Positions 18,493-28,107 of a DNA stretch of 64,000 nt are shown here, piece by piece. The position numbers and the translations under genes were made by a program. Every line of letters begins with the position of its first letter. Position 1 is the first letter of the stretch. The notes below the pieces were generated by a model that did no database searches, had not been told where the DNA came from, and was given only the letters and a program-made list of their open reading frames with translations. Source of the stretch: Oscheius dolichura (Eukaryota > Nematoda > Chromadorea > Rhabditida > Rhabditidae); NCBI GenBank assembly GCA_932521035.1, contig OW051495.1, positions 5,022,001 to 5,086,000 of the forward strand, written 5' to 3'.

Positions 18493-21400
18493 ATGAACAA
18501 CGACGACCTCGACTGGGGCAAGCAGGGCACCGCCGCCGTCAGAATCAAAAGGTTCGTCCATTTTCGGGTCTCCCCCGTTGAAATCTACCTTCTCCGACCA
18601 AAACCCCGCGAAATCTACCGCCCTATGCCTTATTTTCTGTCGTTTCCCCTCTTTTTCCACCGATAATCTGTCCCTTTCTTTATTTTCCGTATTATCTACC
18701 AATCCCTGTTGTTATCCCCTGTATTCCCAATCGCTTATCCACAGTTCCAGAGCTTCTCGGGCGTTTTTCTGTCCGTCCGCTGACTTTTTCCTGTCCCTTT
18801 TCACCACGTGAGACCCTACAGCTCTTTCCTTTGTGTTTCCCTTTTCCTTTCGCTTCCGTTCGTGTTTTTGTTAGTTTTGTTAGTTTTGTTATCGGCCGGC
18901 CCGAGCCAGCCCCAAATTCGATGACTAATAGTGATTCCGTCTGTTTTCCAGCGGAAAGGCCTCGAACCCGAGTCACCTGCGACTGGAGCAGGGCAAGTTC
19001 CTGCTCTACTACTCGTCCGGCTGCTTCAATATCCTCCCGAACAGTGCCAAGAAAGGTAACACAATTTCCGTCGATTCTAATTGGCTATTTCCCTTCTTTT
19101 TTGTGTTCGGTGATAAAACCGGTCGACCCTGACTTTAGACCGCTTCAGCTGTCTTTCTAGGCATCGGGTAAAAGTCGGGTGAGTAATGACTTCTGTCGAG
19201 TCAAACTGCGAAATTCGACCCACTTCCTCCTCCTCCTCAAATAAAAGTCGTCACCATCAGAAATGTCGCCCTTTCAGTGGACATAGTCGATCTCCTCGAA
19301 GTCCGCCCCGGCTACGGCACCGACAACCTCCAGAAGGCCGCCCGGGAATACTCATTCCAGACACAGCACCCCGTTGGTTTAGCCGCCCTCTTCCCACCTG
19401 ACCCCTTTAGGAGGCCCACTGCTTCTCCGTCATCTTCATCCACGCCAAGTTCCTCCACAAGTGTGTCGACTTCTGTGTGGATAGCAAGGAGGTAGAGCCC
19501 CGTGTGGCAAGAGGATGAGAGATCTTCAGATTCGGGATAGATGGGTGGCCGTGTTGGGGCACCTCCTCTCCCATGCCAAGGAACAACGGGTACAGTTCAA
19601 CGAGACCGAGTGGCTCAGGCAGAAGTTCCACCAGGCCGACGCCAACAAGAATGGTCAGTTCACAGGGAACACGGCCAACTGCCCCTTCCAGGTAGCCTCT
19701 CCTTCGACGAGGTGTGGAATCTGCTGAAAAAAATGAACCTGCAGTTGAGCGAGAAGTACGCCAAGGCAATATTTAGGGTGGGATCACCGGGGCACCCAGG
19801 ATTCAAGGCGATTCAGGAATCCGAGATTGAGAGCAGCCGGGATGGGGTGCTCAACGAACAGGAGTTCTTGAATTTCTTCGAGCGGCTGACGGAGAGGCCG
19901 GAGCTGAGACACGTCCTCCGGCTGGCTAGCACTGACGGCGTCGAGACGATCACGGCTAACGAACTTCACAGGTTCCTGTCGGAGGAGCAGGGGGTAAGCG
20001 AGGCGACTACCCACTTATACGGGATACTGTGCAGTTCAACGACATGGACCTGAAGAAGGCCGAGTCGATTTTGGAGACATTCGAGCAGACGGTGGAGACG
20101 ACGGAGAAACAGAAGGAACTCCTCATGGGGGTCATTGGCTTGCGCCGGCTACTCCAGTCCCGCTGGGGCAACATCCTCAAGATAGGACACGACGGCGTAT
20201 TCCAGGTGCCCCTGTTCCCTCCGAGCCCGAAATAGCAGTTTCAGGACATGGACCAGTCCCTGACCCACTACTACTGCAACTCGTCCCATAACACCTATCT
20301 CACGGGGCTACAGCTCAGAGGGGTGGCCACCGTAGAGGGATACATCGCGGCGCTGAGGAAGGGGGCCCGACTGTTGGAGTGTGGGTTGAGGGGCTCCAAA
20401 GAAAAGCATCGGTTGCAGTGGATTGTTTTGACGGGGACCACGGCGAACCTGTTATCACACACAAGAACACCCTCATCCAGCCGATCACCCTCCGGAACAC
20501 CCTGCAATCCATCAAGGTACGACTGGAGGTGGCCGGGCCAGCACGGATTGCAGAGGTGTGCCTTCGAGACGAGCCCCTACCCCGTGATCCTGACCCTGGA
20601 GAACCACATGAGCATTCTCCAGCAGAAGGTGATGGTCGAACTGTTGGACGAGATCCTGGGGGACATGCTGTACAAGCCGACGAGGGAGAGCGGCAAGCAC
20701 CTGCTGCCCAGTCCGAACCAGCTGAAGAGGAAGATCGTCATCCGGGGGTAAGCGAGGCGACGGCCCACTTATATGGGATACTGTATAGCAAAAAGATATT
20801 CACTTCGGACGAGGTCGACGACTACGAGGAGCATGACTCGCCCATCCTCGAGAAGGTGCCCTACCCGCCCCGCCCCTTACCTCACGGTTCAGCCCCCGGT
20901 ACACCACAACATCCCCCTGGAGCCGTCGCTGTCGGCCGTCATTGCCCTTCCCTCCGTCAAAATTGGAACTAACATTTACGACGACTTACAGAAACGTCAG
21001 TGGGTCCCTGTCTCCTTGTAAAGGTGTTTCAGACCCAACGGATGGCTCGCCCTCCCTCTCCGAGAACAAGGTCCACGCCTACTACGAGGCCGCCTTTCCC
21101 CTTTTTTCCTATACGGCTCTGCGTCTTGTGAAAAGCTACCCAAAGGTGGGCGATGGTCTCTGTTGAGCACAGAACAAACTCAGGGACTGCGACAGGACTC
21201 ATCGAACATGCACCCGATTATCTCGTGGCTCTGCGGGATACAGAGCGTCGCCATGAACATGCAAACTGCCGGAGAGGTATTGGCCCCTCCCCCCGAGAGG
21301 CCCCGCCTAATTTCAGGAATTGGACTTGAACACGGGTCTGTTCCGGATCAACGGCAATTGCGGCTACGTGCTGAAGCCCCAGATTTTGCTGGAAGGTAAG

Positions 21401-21896
21401 GATCCGAGAAGCATCCTCCGGCCAAAGATCACCCTCGGGGTGGGCATCATCAGTGCCCAGTATCTGCCGAAGAGCGAGCCGGGCAAGGACATCATCGATC
21501 CGTACGTGGTCATCCAGATATTCGGAGTGCCCAAGGACGAGCAGAAGCTGAAGACGAGGACCATCAAAGACAACGGTAGGGCAGAGTGGCCACCCCCCGA
21601 GCCGTTCTCTTCCAGGCTTCAACCCCACCTGGAACGAGAACTTCAGTTTCCAGCTGCACTGTCCCGAGGTGGCCATGCTCCGGTTCTGTATAAAAGACTT
21701 CGACTCGACGTCGTCCAACGACTTCGTCGGAGAGTTCTCGGTGCCCGTGACCAGCATCCGGCCGGGTATGTGTTCCCCCAGAAGTGATCATTCATATTGT
21801 TTAGGATATTCTCAGGTCCGACTCAATACCGGCTACCAGCACATAATGGATGCCTCTGCTTCGCTTTTCGTCAGAGTATCCATCGACCCTGCCTAA
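18493..21896 (+). CDS. Phosphoinositide phospholipase C, delta type
   Basis: Cleaves PIP2 to diacylglycerol and IP3 at the plasma membrane. Domains in order: PH-like (MNNDDLDWGKQGTAAV, SHLRLEQGKFLLYYSSGCF, RNVALSVDIVDLLEVRPGYG), EF-hands (WLRQKFHQADANKNG, SFDEVWNLLKKMNLQLSEKY), X domain (MDQSLTHYYCNSSHNTYLTG with the first catalytic His; DGDHGEPVITHKNTL with the second), Y domain (to about 21280) and C2 (PKITLGVGIISAQYLP, FNPTWNENFSFQLHCPE), ending SASLFVRVSIDPA. The layout without SH2/SH3 or RasGEF parts is PLC-delta, like C. elegans plc-4. About 14 exons. Two introns (19994-20034, 20748-20788) are near copies of each other. GC-rich codons. Head to head with the innexin. Confidence 0.92.
19994..20034 (+). 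repeat. Duplicated PLC intron, copy A
   Basis: A 41-nt GT-AG intron (GTAAGCGAGGCGAC ... GGGATACTGTGCAG) between the EF-hand exon ending SEEQG and the exon starting FNDMDLKKAE. It matches copy B at 36 of 41 positions without gaps. Confidence 0.92.
20748..20788 (+). repeat. Duplicated PLC intron, copy B
   Basis: A 41-nt GT-AG intron (GTAAGCGAGGCGAC ... GGGATACTGTATAG) between the exon ending LKRKIVIRG and the exon starting KKIFTSDEV. The flanking exons are unrelated to those of copy A, so the intron alone is duplicated. Confidence 0.92.
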
Positions 21897-21956
21897 ACAG
21901 ACCTTTTATTCACATTATATACAATAGAGCTTCTAAACGGGTGTCTTTCTTTTTCT

Positions 21957-22823
21957 CTATTTACGGAGGAAGTCGGCTATCCAACGCTTAAAGAAGATGC
22001 TTTGGGAAGGCGGTTTAGGAACTCACTACGGGATCGGCCGGACGACGGACAGCCACCCCAGCGAGGGCGTCGTAGAGTGACGGCAGGACCCTCTGCTTGA
22101 GATAGTCCTCTGCTTGTTTTAGGAACTCTTCCTCGTTCACATCTGAACAGGTTAAAATGGGGGATAGGGGGACCCACGATTGGGGAAGAAGTAGGACAGG
22201 TCCCTGAAGGCGGCCACGGTGTCTTTGGCCGCGTAGATTGATGGATGATGGCTGGGTTTTCTTAGACTGATCGTCATTGCCAGAAATACCTGTTGGAATT
22301 GACAGAGAGGACAACGGAGGGCAGGTGGAAGAAGAGGTTCTGTCTCTGGACGAGGACGGCCAGGGAAACCCCGTCTGCCGCTCGGTCGGCCCTGAGATGG
22401 TCATCCACACTAAATGAACAATCTCAAGTTACCAATCCCACCCTCCTTCTTTCTCGCAGAGTGACAACCAGGACAACACGAAATCGAGGGAGAGGTGGAT
22501 GGACCGTTTCTGGAAGAAATTGCCCGGCTTAAAAAGGGAAAGACCTCGACGATGGATATGCCTGCCTGGAGAAGAGCCTTGAACACCTTCTGCTGTTCCA
22601 TGAAGTAGTCGGGGAAGATGAGGAGGACGGCCTGGTTGACGAGAAGCGGGTCCTCGGGGGTGGGCGAGCCCATGCGGCGATACATTTCATCTGATACGGA
22701 TGACTGGCTCGTCCGGAAGGCCACCGGCTGACGGCGGCGGCATTTACCCGAAATAGACAGAACCACGATGGACAGATACCCAAGCATTTCGGCAGAATTT
22801 ACTTTCGAAAAAGAGAATTTCAT
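21957..22823 (-). CDS. NME5: NME5-like protein: dead NDP kinase plus Dpy-30 motif
   Basis: Joined exons give an NDP-kinase-like domain (AVLLIFPDYFMEQQ, ALLQAGISIVEKRSIHLSL, AAKDTVAAFRDLSYFFPN) and a C-terminal Dpy-30 helix pair (AEDYLKQRVLPSLYDAL, RRPADPRWIADFLRK-stop). The same order and the KPADP-WLADWLLK ending are found in NME5, a ciliary/sperm-flagellum protein. The catalytic Lys of the IKPD motif is Phe here (IFPD) and no active-site His block is seen, so enzymatic activity is unlikely. In nematodes cilia are limited to sensory neurons. The start is uncertain: an ATG at 22685 opens the conserved part, while the open frame reaches an ATG at 22823 with a hydrophobic leader. Confidence 0.75.
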
Positions 22824-23073
22824 TCAGTTTACGCGAGTTCATATTAATGTCACAGAGCTCTGACATTATTTTGCAGGAGGAGGGGAGAATACCGGGTCCT
22901 GCCGCGAAAGGCGGCTAGACATCAGCAGACCTGCGGAAAAAGTCAGCCGATAGTTGGTTGAAATCGTGATTTTCGCATGTCAATGACCGGACGATTCTAG
23001 TTTGACTTGGCACTTTCCAACTTTTCTTCTCTTCAGCTCACCCCCCGAATTCAGAATAGTTGCCATGTAAGAG

Positions 23074-23555
23074 ATGGGGCAACTTGTCACTTCGCCCAAG
23101 AAACACGAGAAAGCGAAAGAGCACGTCTCGAGGGTGAGTGCGGCCGACAGCGACACAGTCCCCCGGTTGCAGGACCCCGTCTCGGTGGTCAACAACACGG
23201 AGGCCCTCCTTCGCAAATACCGCAAGCTGCTCCGGGAGAAGGGCTTCGTCCCCGACTTTCTCCTCGTCAAGGAGTCCCCCAGGTCCGTTTCCGTCTCGCC
23301 TCAATCAATGCCATTTTCAGTTCCAAATTCATCGACGAAGACGGCGACGAGGCGGACGAATTTTACACGGAGGAAAAAGTAGACGGAAATCTACGAAAAT
23401 TGACCAGAATTCACACGAATTTAAAGCCAAAGGTAGCCTCTCCTTACATTTTTCTCTTTCAATTACTGTCTCAGGGCAAAGAGCCGCACTCGATCCCCCG
23501 CCTCCCCGCCGATCTACCCGTTGTCCTTCTCGAGCTTCCCCGATCTCAGTTCTAG
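23074..23555 (+). CDS. TUSC2: TUSC2/FUS1-like protein
   Basis: TUSC2 (FUS1) is a small N-myristoylated mitochondrial-associated protein linked to calcium handling. Three exons (introns about 39 and 44 nt) give about 130 residues. The start MGQLVTSPKKHEK offers a glycine for myristoylation. The C-terminal half matches TUSC2: SKFIDEDGDEADEFYTE, LRKLTRIHTNLKPKGKE, and the end PRLPADLPVVLLEL for the vertebrate HPRIHVDFPVILYEV. A middle helix (NNTEALLRKYRKLLREKGF) is an addition relative to vertebrates. GC-rich codons. Convergent with the membrane-protein gene at 23610. Confidence 0.82.
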
Positions 23556-23609
23556 ATATTCTGTTCATAGCCAATAAATTTATCCTTTTCATTTTTACAT
23601 TATTCACCG

Positions 23610-24137
23610 TCACAGGTAGTCCCTCTTGGCGGCTATGACCAGCACATCGCCCCTGGGTCTCTCCAAGATGTTCGTGTCGAACACGTAGCTCCCTCGAAGA
23701 AGTTGCTCCACCGCCAGGGCACTTCCCATGGACCGGTCAAATCTGAAACAGATGAGGGAAGTCTCCCCACGTACCCACTTTTTGGCAGTCACGTCGGCCC
23801 GCGTGTCCACACAGTAGAGGGCCCTCTGGCGAGCGTTGAGCCTTTCCTCGATACGACTGAAATCAGGGAGGATGATCGGCCCGGGCCGCCTACTTGGGGT
23901 CGGTCTCGTCCATTATGTCGAAGGCATCGTTTACGCGAGATCTCTTCGAAGGGCCGTCGGATGAACAGAAGCGGGGATTGCTGAAGAATGACACCTGGAG
24001 GAGAGGCCTTACCTTTTTCTACAGAAAAGTACGTTTAAGATTAGGAGGATGAGGAGGAGGAGAAGGACAGAGACAAGCAGAAGAACACCGACGACGGCGG
24101 TCACGTGGGCATCCCACTGACCGAAGACATTGAGCAT
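23610..24137 (-). CDS. Small single-pass membrane protein, unknown
   Basis: Exons joined through short introns read a short lumenal start MLNVFGQWDAHVTAVV, one long hydrophobic helix (GVLLLVSVLLLLLILLILNV) closed by FCRKR, then a polar cytoplasmic part with PSKRSRVNDAFDIMDETDP, RIEERLNARQRALYCVDT, KKWFDRSMGSALAVEQLL and the end RPRGDVLVIAAKRDYL. I recognise no family. It follows the lyase-like gene on the same strand after 125 bp, so the two may be co-transcribed. The exact splice at the first intron is ambiguous (two AG sites 14 bases apart). Confidence 0.65.
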
Positions 24138-24262
24138 GGGCAATCTGAGAAATTAGCGGGCAGGGGACGGGGGCAGATATGGGGACTAGACCTCGAGGGA
24201 ACACACTTGGAGATGACAGCCACAATTTATTCGATCAGTATCTACAATTAAGAACAGCCGGT

Positions 24263-26605
24263 CTACTTGGCCCCGTCATGGCGCATCCTCAACTCGTGGG
24301 CCAACTTGGCCGCCTCAGCCGCGGCGAGGCTCATCTTCCGACCCTCGACACTGAGGGTTCGAGTGTGCCTCTCCTGCGGCGGAGTCATGCTGTACTGGGC
24401 CAGGAGACGCTGGTAGACGATGGCATCCCGGATGGCCGGGTCGGAGACCTAAATAGAACGAGTAAATGAGAAAAGGGGGAGTTGGCCGGGTCGCGCGGTG
24501 TAACGAAAAGGACAGCTGCCGTATTTGGTGCATAGGGGCGGGCTTACCGATCCTAGTGTCGTGTATAGCATCGAGAGACGGCCTTTCTTGACCGCCTGGC
24601 CGTTGACCAGCTGGATAACGGCCGAGGCTACGTCCCGGACGAAGAGTTCCAGCACACCCTCCTCACAGAAGGCACGGGTGACCACAAAACGGGCCGCCTT
24701 GGGCCGGACGAGCGGGTCCACCTCCCAGCCCTGGAACTCGTTTGTCTGGGTCTTAATCACGGGTAAACCTTCTTGTTCATGTTGTCTATGACGTCGTAGA
24801 TGTCTACTTTCTCGTGGCCGAAGGCGACCAGACACGTCGGGTCGGCCGGCCCCCTGAGGCAGACGCCGTCGATGCTGAGCAACAGATCCGCCAGGCGGCG
24901 CGTCGTCTCCACTATCTTCTGGCACTCGTTCAGGTAGCGGTCCCTGCCCTTAAAACCGGTGAATGGTTGACTGCCCTCTCTAGACTCACAGTGTGAAGTA
25001 GAGTGGCCCAGGCCGAGGCCAGGCTGGCCCCGTCTCTCGTGGCCGTTATCGTACTACTCCAATACATCCCCTCCGGTACCCCACTCTGGATAAAACTCTG
25101 TCTCCTCAGATAGGACGAGTCTCGGTAGAGTAGGACAGAACACGAGCTGGGACTCCGACCGTTCTATAAAAAAAAGTAGATTTAGCGAAAATGATGGTTA
25201 CTCCACGGAGGTCGATGGAGATGGAGATCACTCTAAACAGTGTGTGTCATTGCCGGGACGAGGGGGACACCTACCCGGGCAGACGGAAATCGAAGGAGGG
25301 CAGACGGAAGTCGCAGTGCTCCATGAAGGGCAGGATGAATCCTCCCAGGCGACAGTCTATGTGCAGGGGGATCTTGTGGCTGTGGGCAATCTGAGTCTCC
25401 TATGGGCAGGCGGCCGCCGGACTAACCTCCGCGATGGGCTCGATCGGGTCGATGGATCCCGTGATGTAATTCGGGGCGGATATTACAATCTGAATACGTT
25501 GAATTGGACCAGAAAGGGATAGGAAGGCACCCCGCAAGTATCGCCGTTACAGTATTTCCTGATAGTCTCAGGCTCAAATTCGCCATTTTCATCGACAGGA
25601 ATACGTAGAACCCTCATACCGAAAAGATTGGCGGCATGATCTAGGATGGGGTGAGCCGTTTCAGGGGCTGATCACCGGGTCAGTAAGACATTTCAATTAC
25701 AAACCAATGATGGTCGGATGAAGGGCTCCTTTCTCAAGGGCAGCATTGCGGTAACCTGGGTGAGTCGGGTGATTTTGACGCGGACAAGCCTACCGATGCA
25801 CACAAGAAGAAGTGTCTCGGCGTACTCCATCGCCACGACGCCACATCCATCCGAACTCGCGTGAAACATCGAGCAACAGATACGGATTATCTGAAGAGCC
25901 AATTATAAATATCTTGTGTGTATATTTACCTCCGTTTCCATTTTACGCACGCCAGGAAAGACGTTAGCCTTAGTAGGGTCAGAACCAGCAAAAAGTTCGT
26001 GAATCTGCCGAGACACGCATTCAGTTAAATCAATGGATATATAACTCACTCTGCAGTGCATTTCTGACTCAGATTCACTCATCAGTTCGTGATCTAATTT
26101 GGTTTGTTTAAAGGTTGTCATTTGAATGTATTGCTCGGCTTCCATGAGAATCTCTTCGACTTTAGAACCATGTTCAGGAAGAAACTTGTAAAAATCCCTG
26201 AGCTAATCAAACACATCCAGCCATCGAAAACCAAATGGTACAAACCTTGTCGTTTTGGTGGACCTCCTCTTCCATATCATATTTCACCCTTTCCAATTCT
26301 GTGTTGATTTTTCTTTTGACCCAAGGTAAGGTGCGAAACGCAGTGCAAAGACTGTCTCTAAGCTTAACACCTATAAGCGTCCTAGCCTTGCTTACTTTAA
26401 AAGTGTGATTGCAGATCCTTGAATCGATTGATACAGCCATGCTATTAGGTAACAAATTGAAATAGTGTAACATATAGTCGAAAATGTGAACCTTTACCAT
26501 TATTGGGCTACCCACCTGCCAAGCTTCTTGCCGATGGAAAAAGTCGTTGATGAATACTCTCAGTGATTCTACGCTCTCCACAAATATTACAGCATAATCA
26601 TCCAT
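24263..26605 (-). CDS. Sphingosine-phosphate-lyase-like protein lacking PLP lysine
   Basis: True S1P lyase is an ER membrane PLP enzyme that ends sphingolipid breakdown. Matches in order: membrane and lead region (LRVFINDFFHRQEAWQV, AFRTLPWVKRKINTELE), NVFPGVRKMETEV, RICCSMFHASSDGCGVV, the ETAHPILDHAANLFG block with the stacking His, IPVDENGEFEPETIRKYC, SAPNYITGSIDPIEPIAE, IPLHIDCRLGGFILPFM with the cofactor Asp, FDFRLPGVISISIDLRG, SVLLYRDSSYLRRQ, GWEVDPLVRPKAAR. At the invariant ADTHKYG site this protein has IDLRGNG in an ungapped alignment: the Schiff-base lysine is glycine. The SPTIAGSRPGG loop is also changed. It is probably a pseudoenzyme. The C-terminal tail (RDAIVYQRLLAQYSM onward) is not seen in typical lyases. 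First in-frame ATG used. Confidence 0.82.
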
Positions 26606-27036
26606 GCCAAGTGAACTGTATACCAATTTCGGCTGTTTAGATATGCGACTACTGGGAAAGAAAAATAAGAAATCTAATAAAATAGCAGATATTTTCTATA
26701 GTACATTTTTTGAGGACAAAACGGATGTTTTCGAAGTAGATGAGCTAAACATGTAAACAAGAGAGATGCAAACAAGCGTGGGAGCGCTGCGTAAACATGT
26801 GACCGTTTGCGGAAAAAAACCCTTTATATTTATATTCATATTATAAACATACAATTAGCAAGTGTCAAATAGTTTAGTAATCTTTTGACGTAATGAAAAG
26901 AGCAAAACGAGTTACTTGTAGGGATGCAGAGAAAGTCGACGTCTGGAAAAAAAAAACACCCAGGATTCATGTAATTTTTCATTGTTTTTTTATTTGGAAT
27001 AATGTACAAATTTTCCAATTATTAATACACTGGGTT
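26606..27036. other. AT-rich spacer
   Basis: About 430 bp between the lyase-like gene and MED20, including poly-A runs near 26815 and 26946. No gene or repeat seen. Confidence 0.4.
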
Positions 27037-27796
27037 TTACGAGGACGTTGCACTTCTTGACCGCATAGATCTAAAGAGAACTAAATATTGAAAAATAGTG
27101 TCAAGAGTGCTGTAAGCTTCTGGCTGAGTTTTATTAATTATATCAGGTTTCTGGGTCTAAAAAACTAGTTTGCAAATAAAGATGGAACTGACGTATTTTG
27201 GAAAATGGATCGACATAAATTCCGTTAGCATTGGCAGTGCTTGTACTGCTAGCATACACGGTTCATAATCAACTTCGACGATGACTCCTTTTACAGTCGT
27301 TACTTGTGATGCTGTACCTACACGTACAACAAAATCACGGAAACGAAACTCTTGTCCTGCACACTAAAAGCAAGCGTTATTAAGCTATCGAACCTGCCTC
27401 GAATTTAGCTTGCGTGTCGGGCGTGAGACCTGCAGACATTTTAGTAAGAATTAAATCGAATCCTCTATCACAAGTAGCTTTAGGGCTTGCTTTTAAATTT
27501 TCTGCAGGAGCTGTCTAAAAATGTTAATCGAAAACAGCCAACTTACATATAGCAAATGATGTCTGAGGAAACTGGGAATGATGAAGAACATAACACACAC
27601 CTCCACCGACCTAAAGGGACTATTGTGATTTACAAAACCCTATAAAGGGGGTCCAAAAGAAACCTACCGTTTGTGCAGGATTATAAGGAAGACAATCAAC
27701 ACTGTAGGAGCCAACAATATCCGCGCCACTTAATTCCATCAAACTTTCTACTTCCGCAGCTGATCCTTTGTATTCGAAAACCCAAGCAACACCCAT
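27037..27796 (-). CDS. MED20: Mediator subunit MED20
   Basis: Head-module subunit of the Mediator complex, which links activators to RNA polymerase II. The start [17 protein letters not shown] matches the MED20 opening MGVTCV, followed by [16 protein letters not shown] for the VDCETYH block, [16 protein letters not shown] for the YVMHNSEYPLSCFA block, a region with [16 protein letters not shown] and [10 protein letters not shown] (human GISVEVEYGPCVVA), and the end [13 protein letters not shown]. Four short introns. TTTTAG precedes the ATG. Length (about 200 residues) agrees with the family. Confidence 0.9.
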
Positions 27797-28107
27797 TCTA
27801 AAACTATCTGAGCATATCAACAAAGAGACAAAGAAGAGAATAAGCAATGAACAGAAAAAGATTGAGAACCCTTCAGTCGGAAGGGAGATGTTTCAAAGCT
27901 CCTAAATTTTGCGCGCGAAAGACGATATTTGAACAGACGAACAGACGCCTCATTCTTCATTTCCTTTTTCACTATCACTCTTTTTCGTGTTTATATATCA
28001 CTCATCCAATCTAAACCAGTCAATTATACCTAGTTTTGTTATCAAGAAAATCATGTTATGTGTATATTTTTAGGTGTATGAATTATTTTCCACAAAAATC
28101 AACAGAA

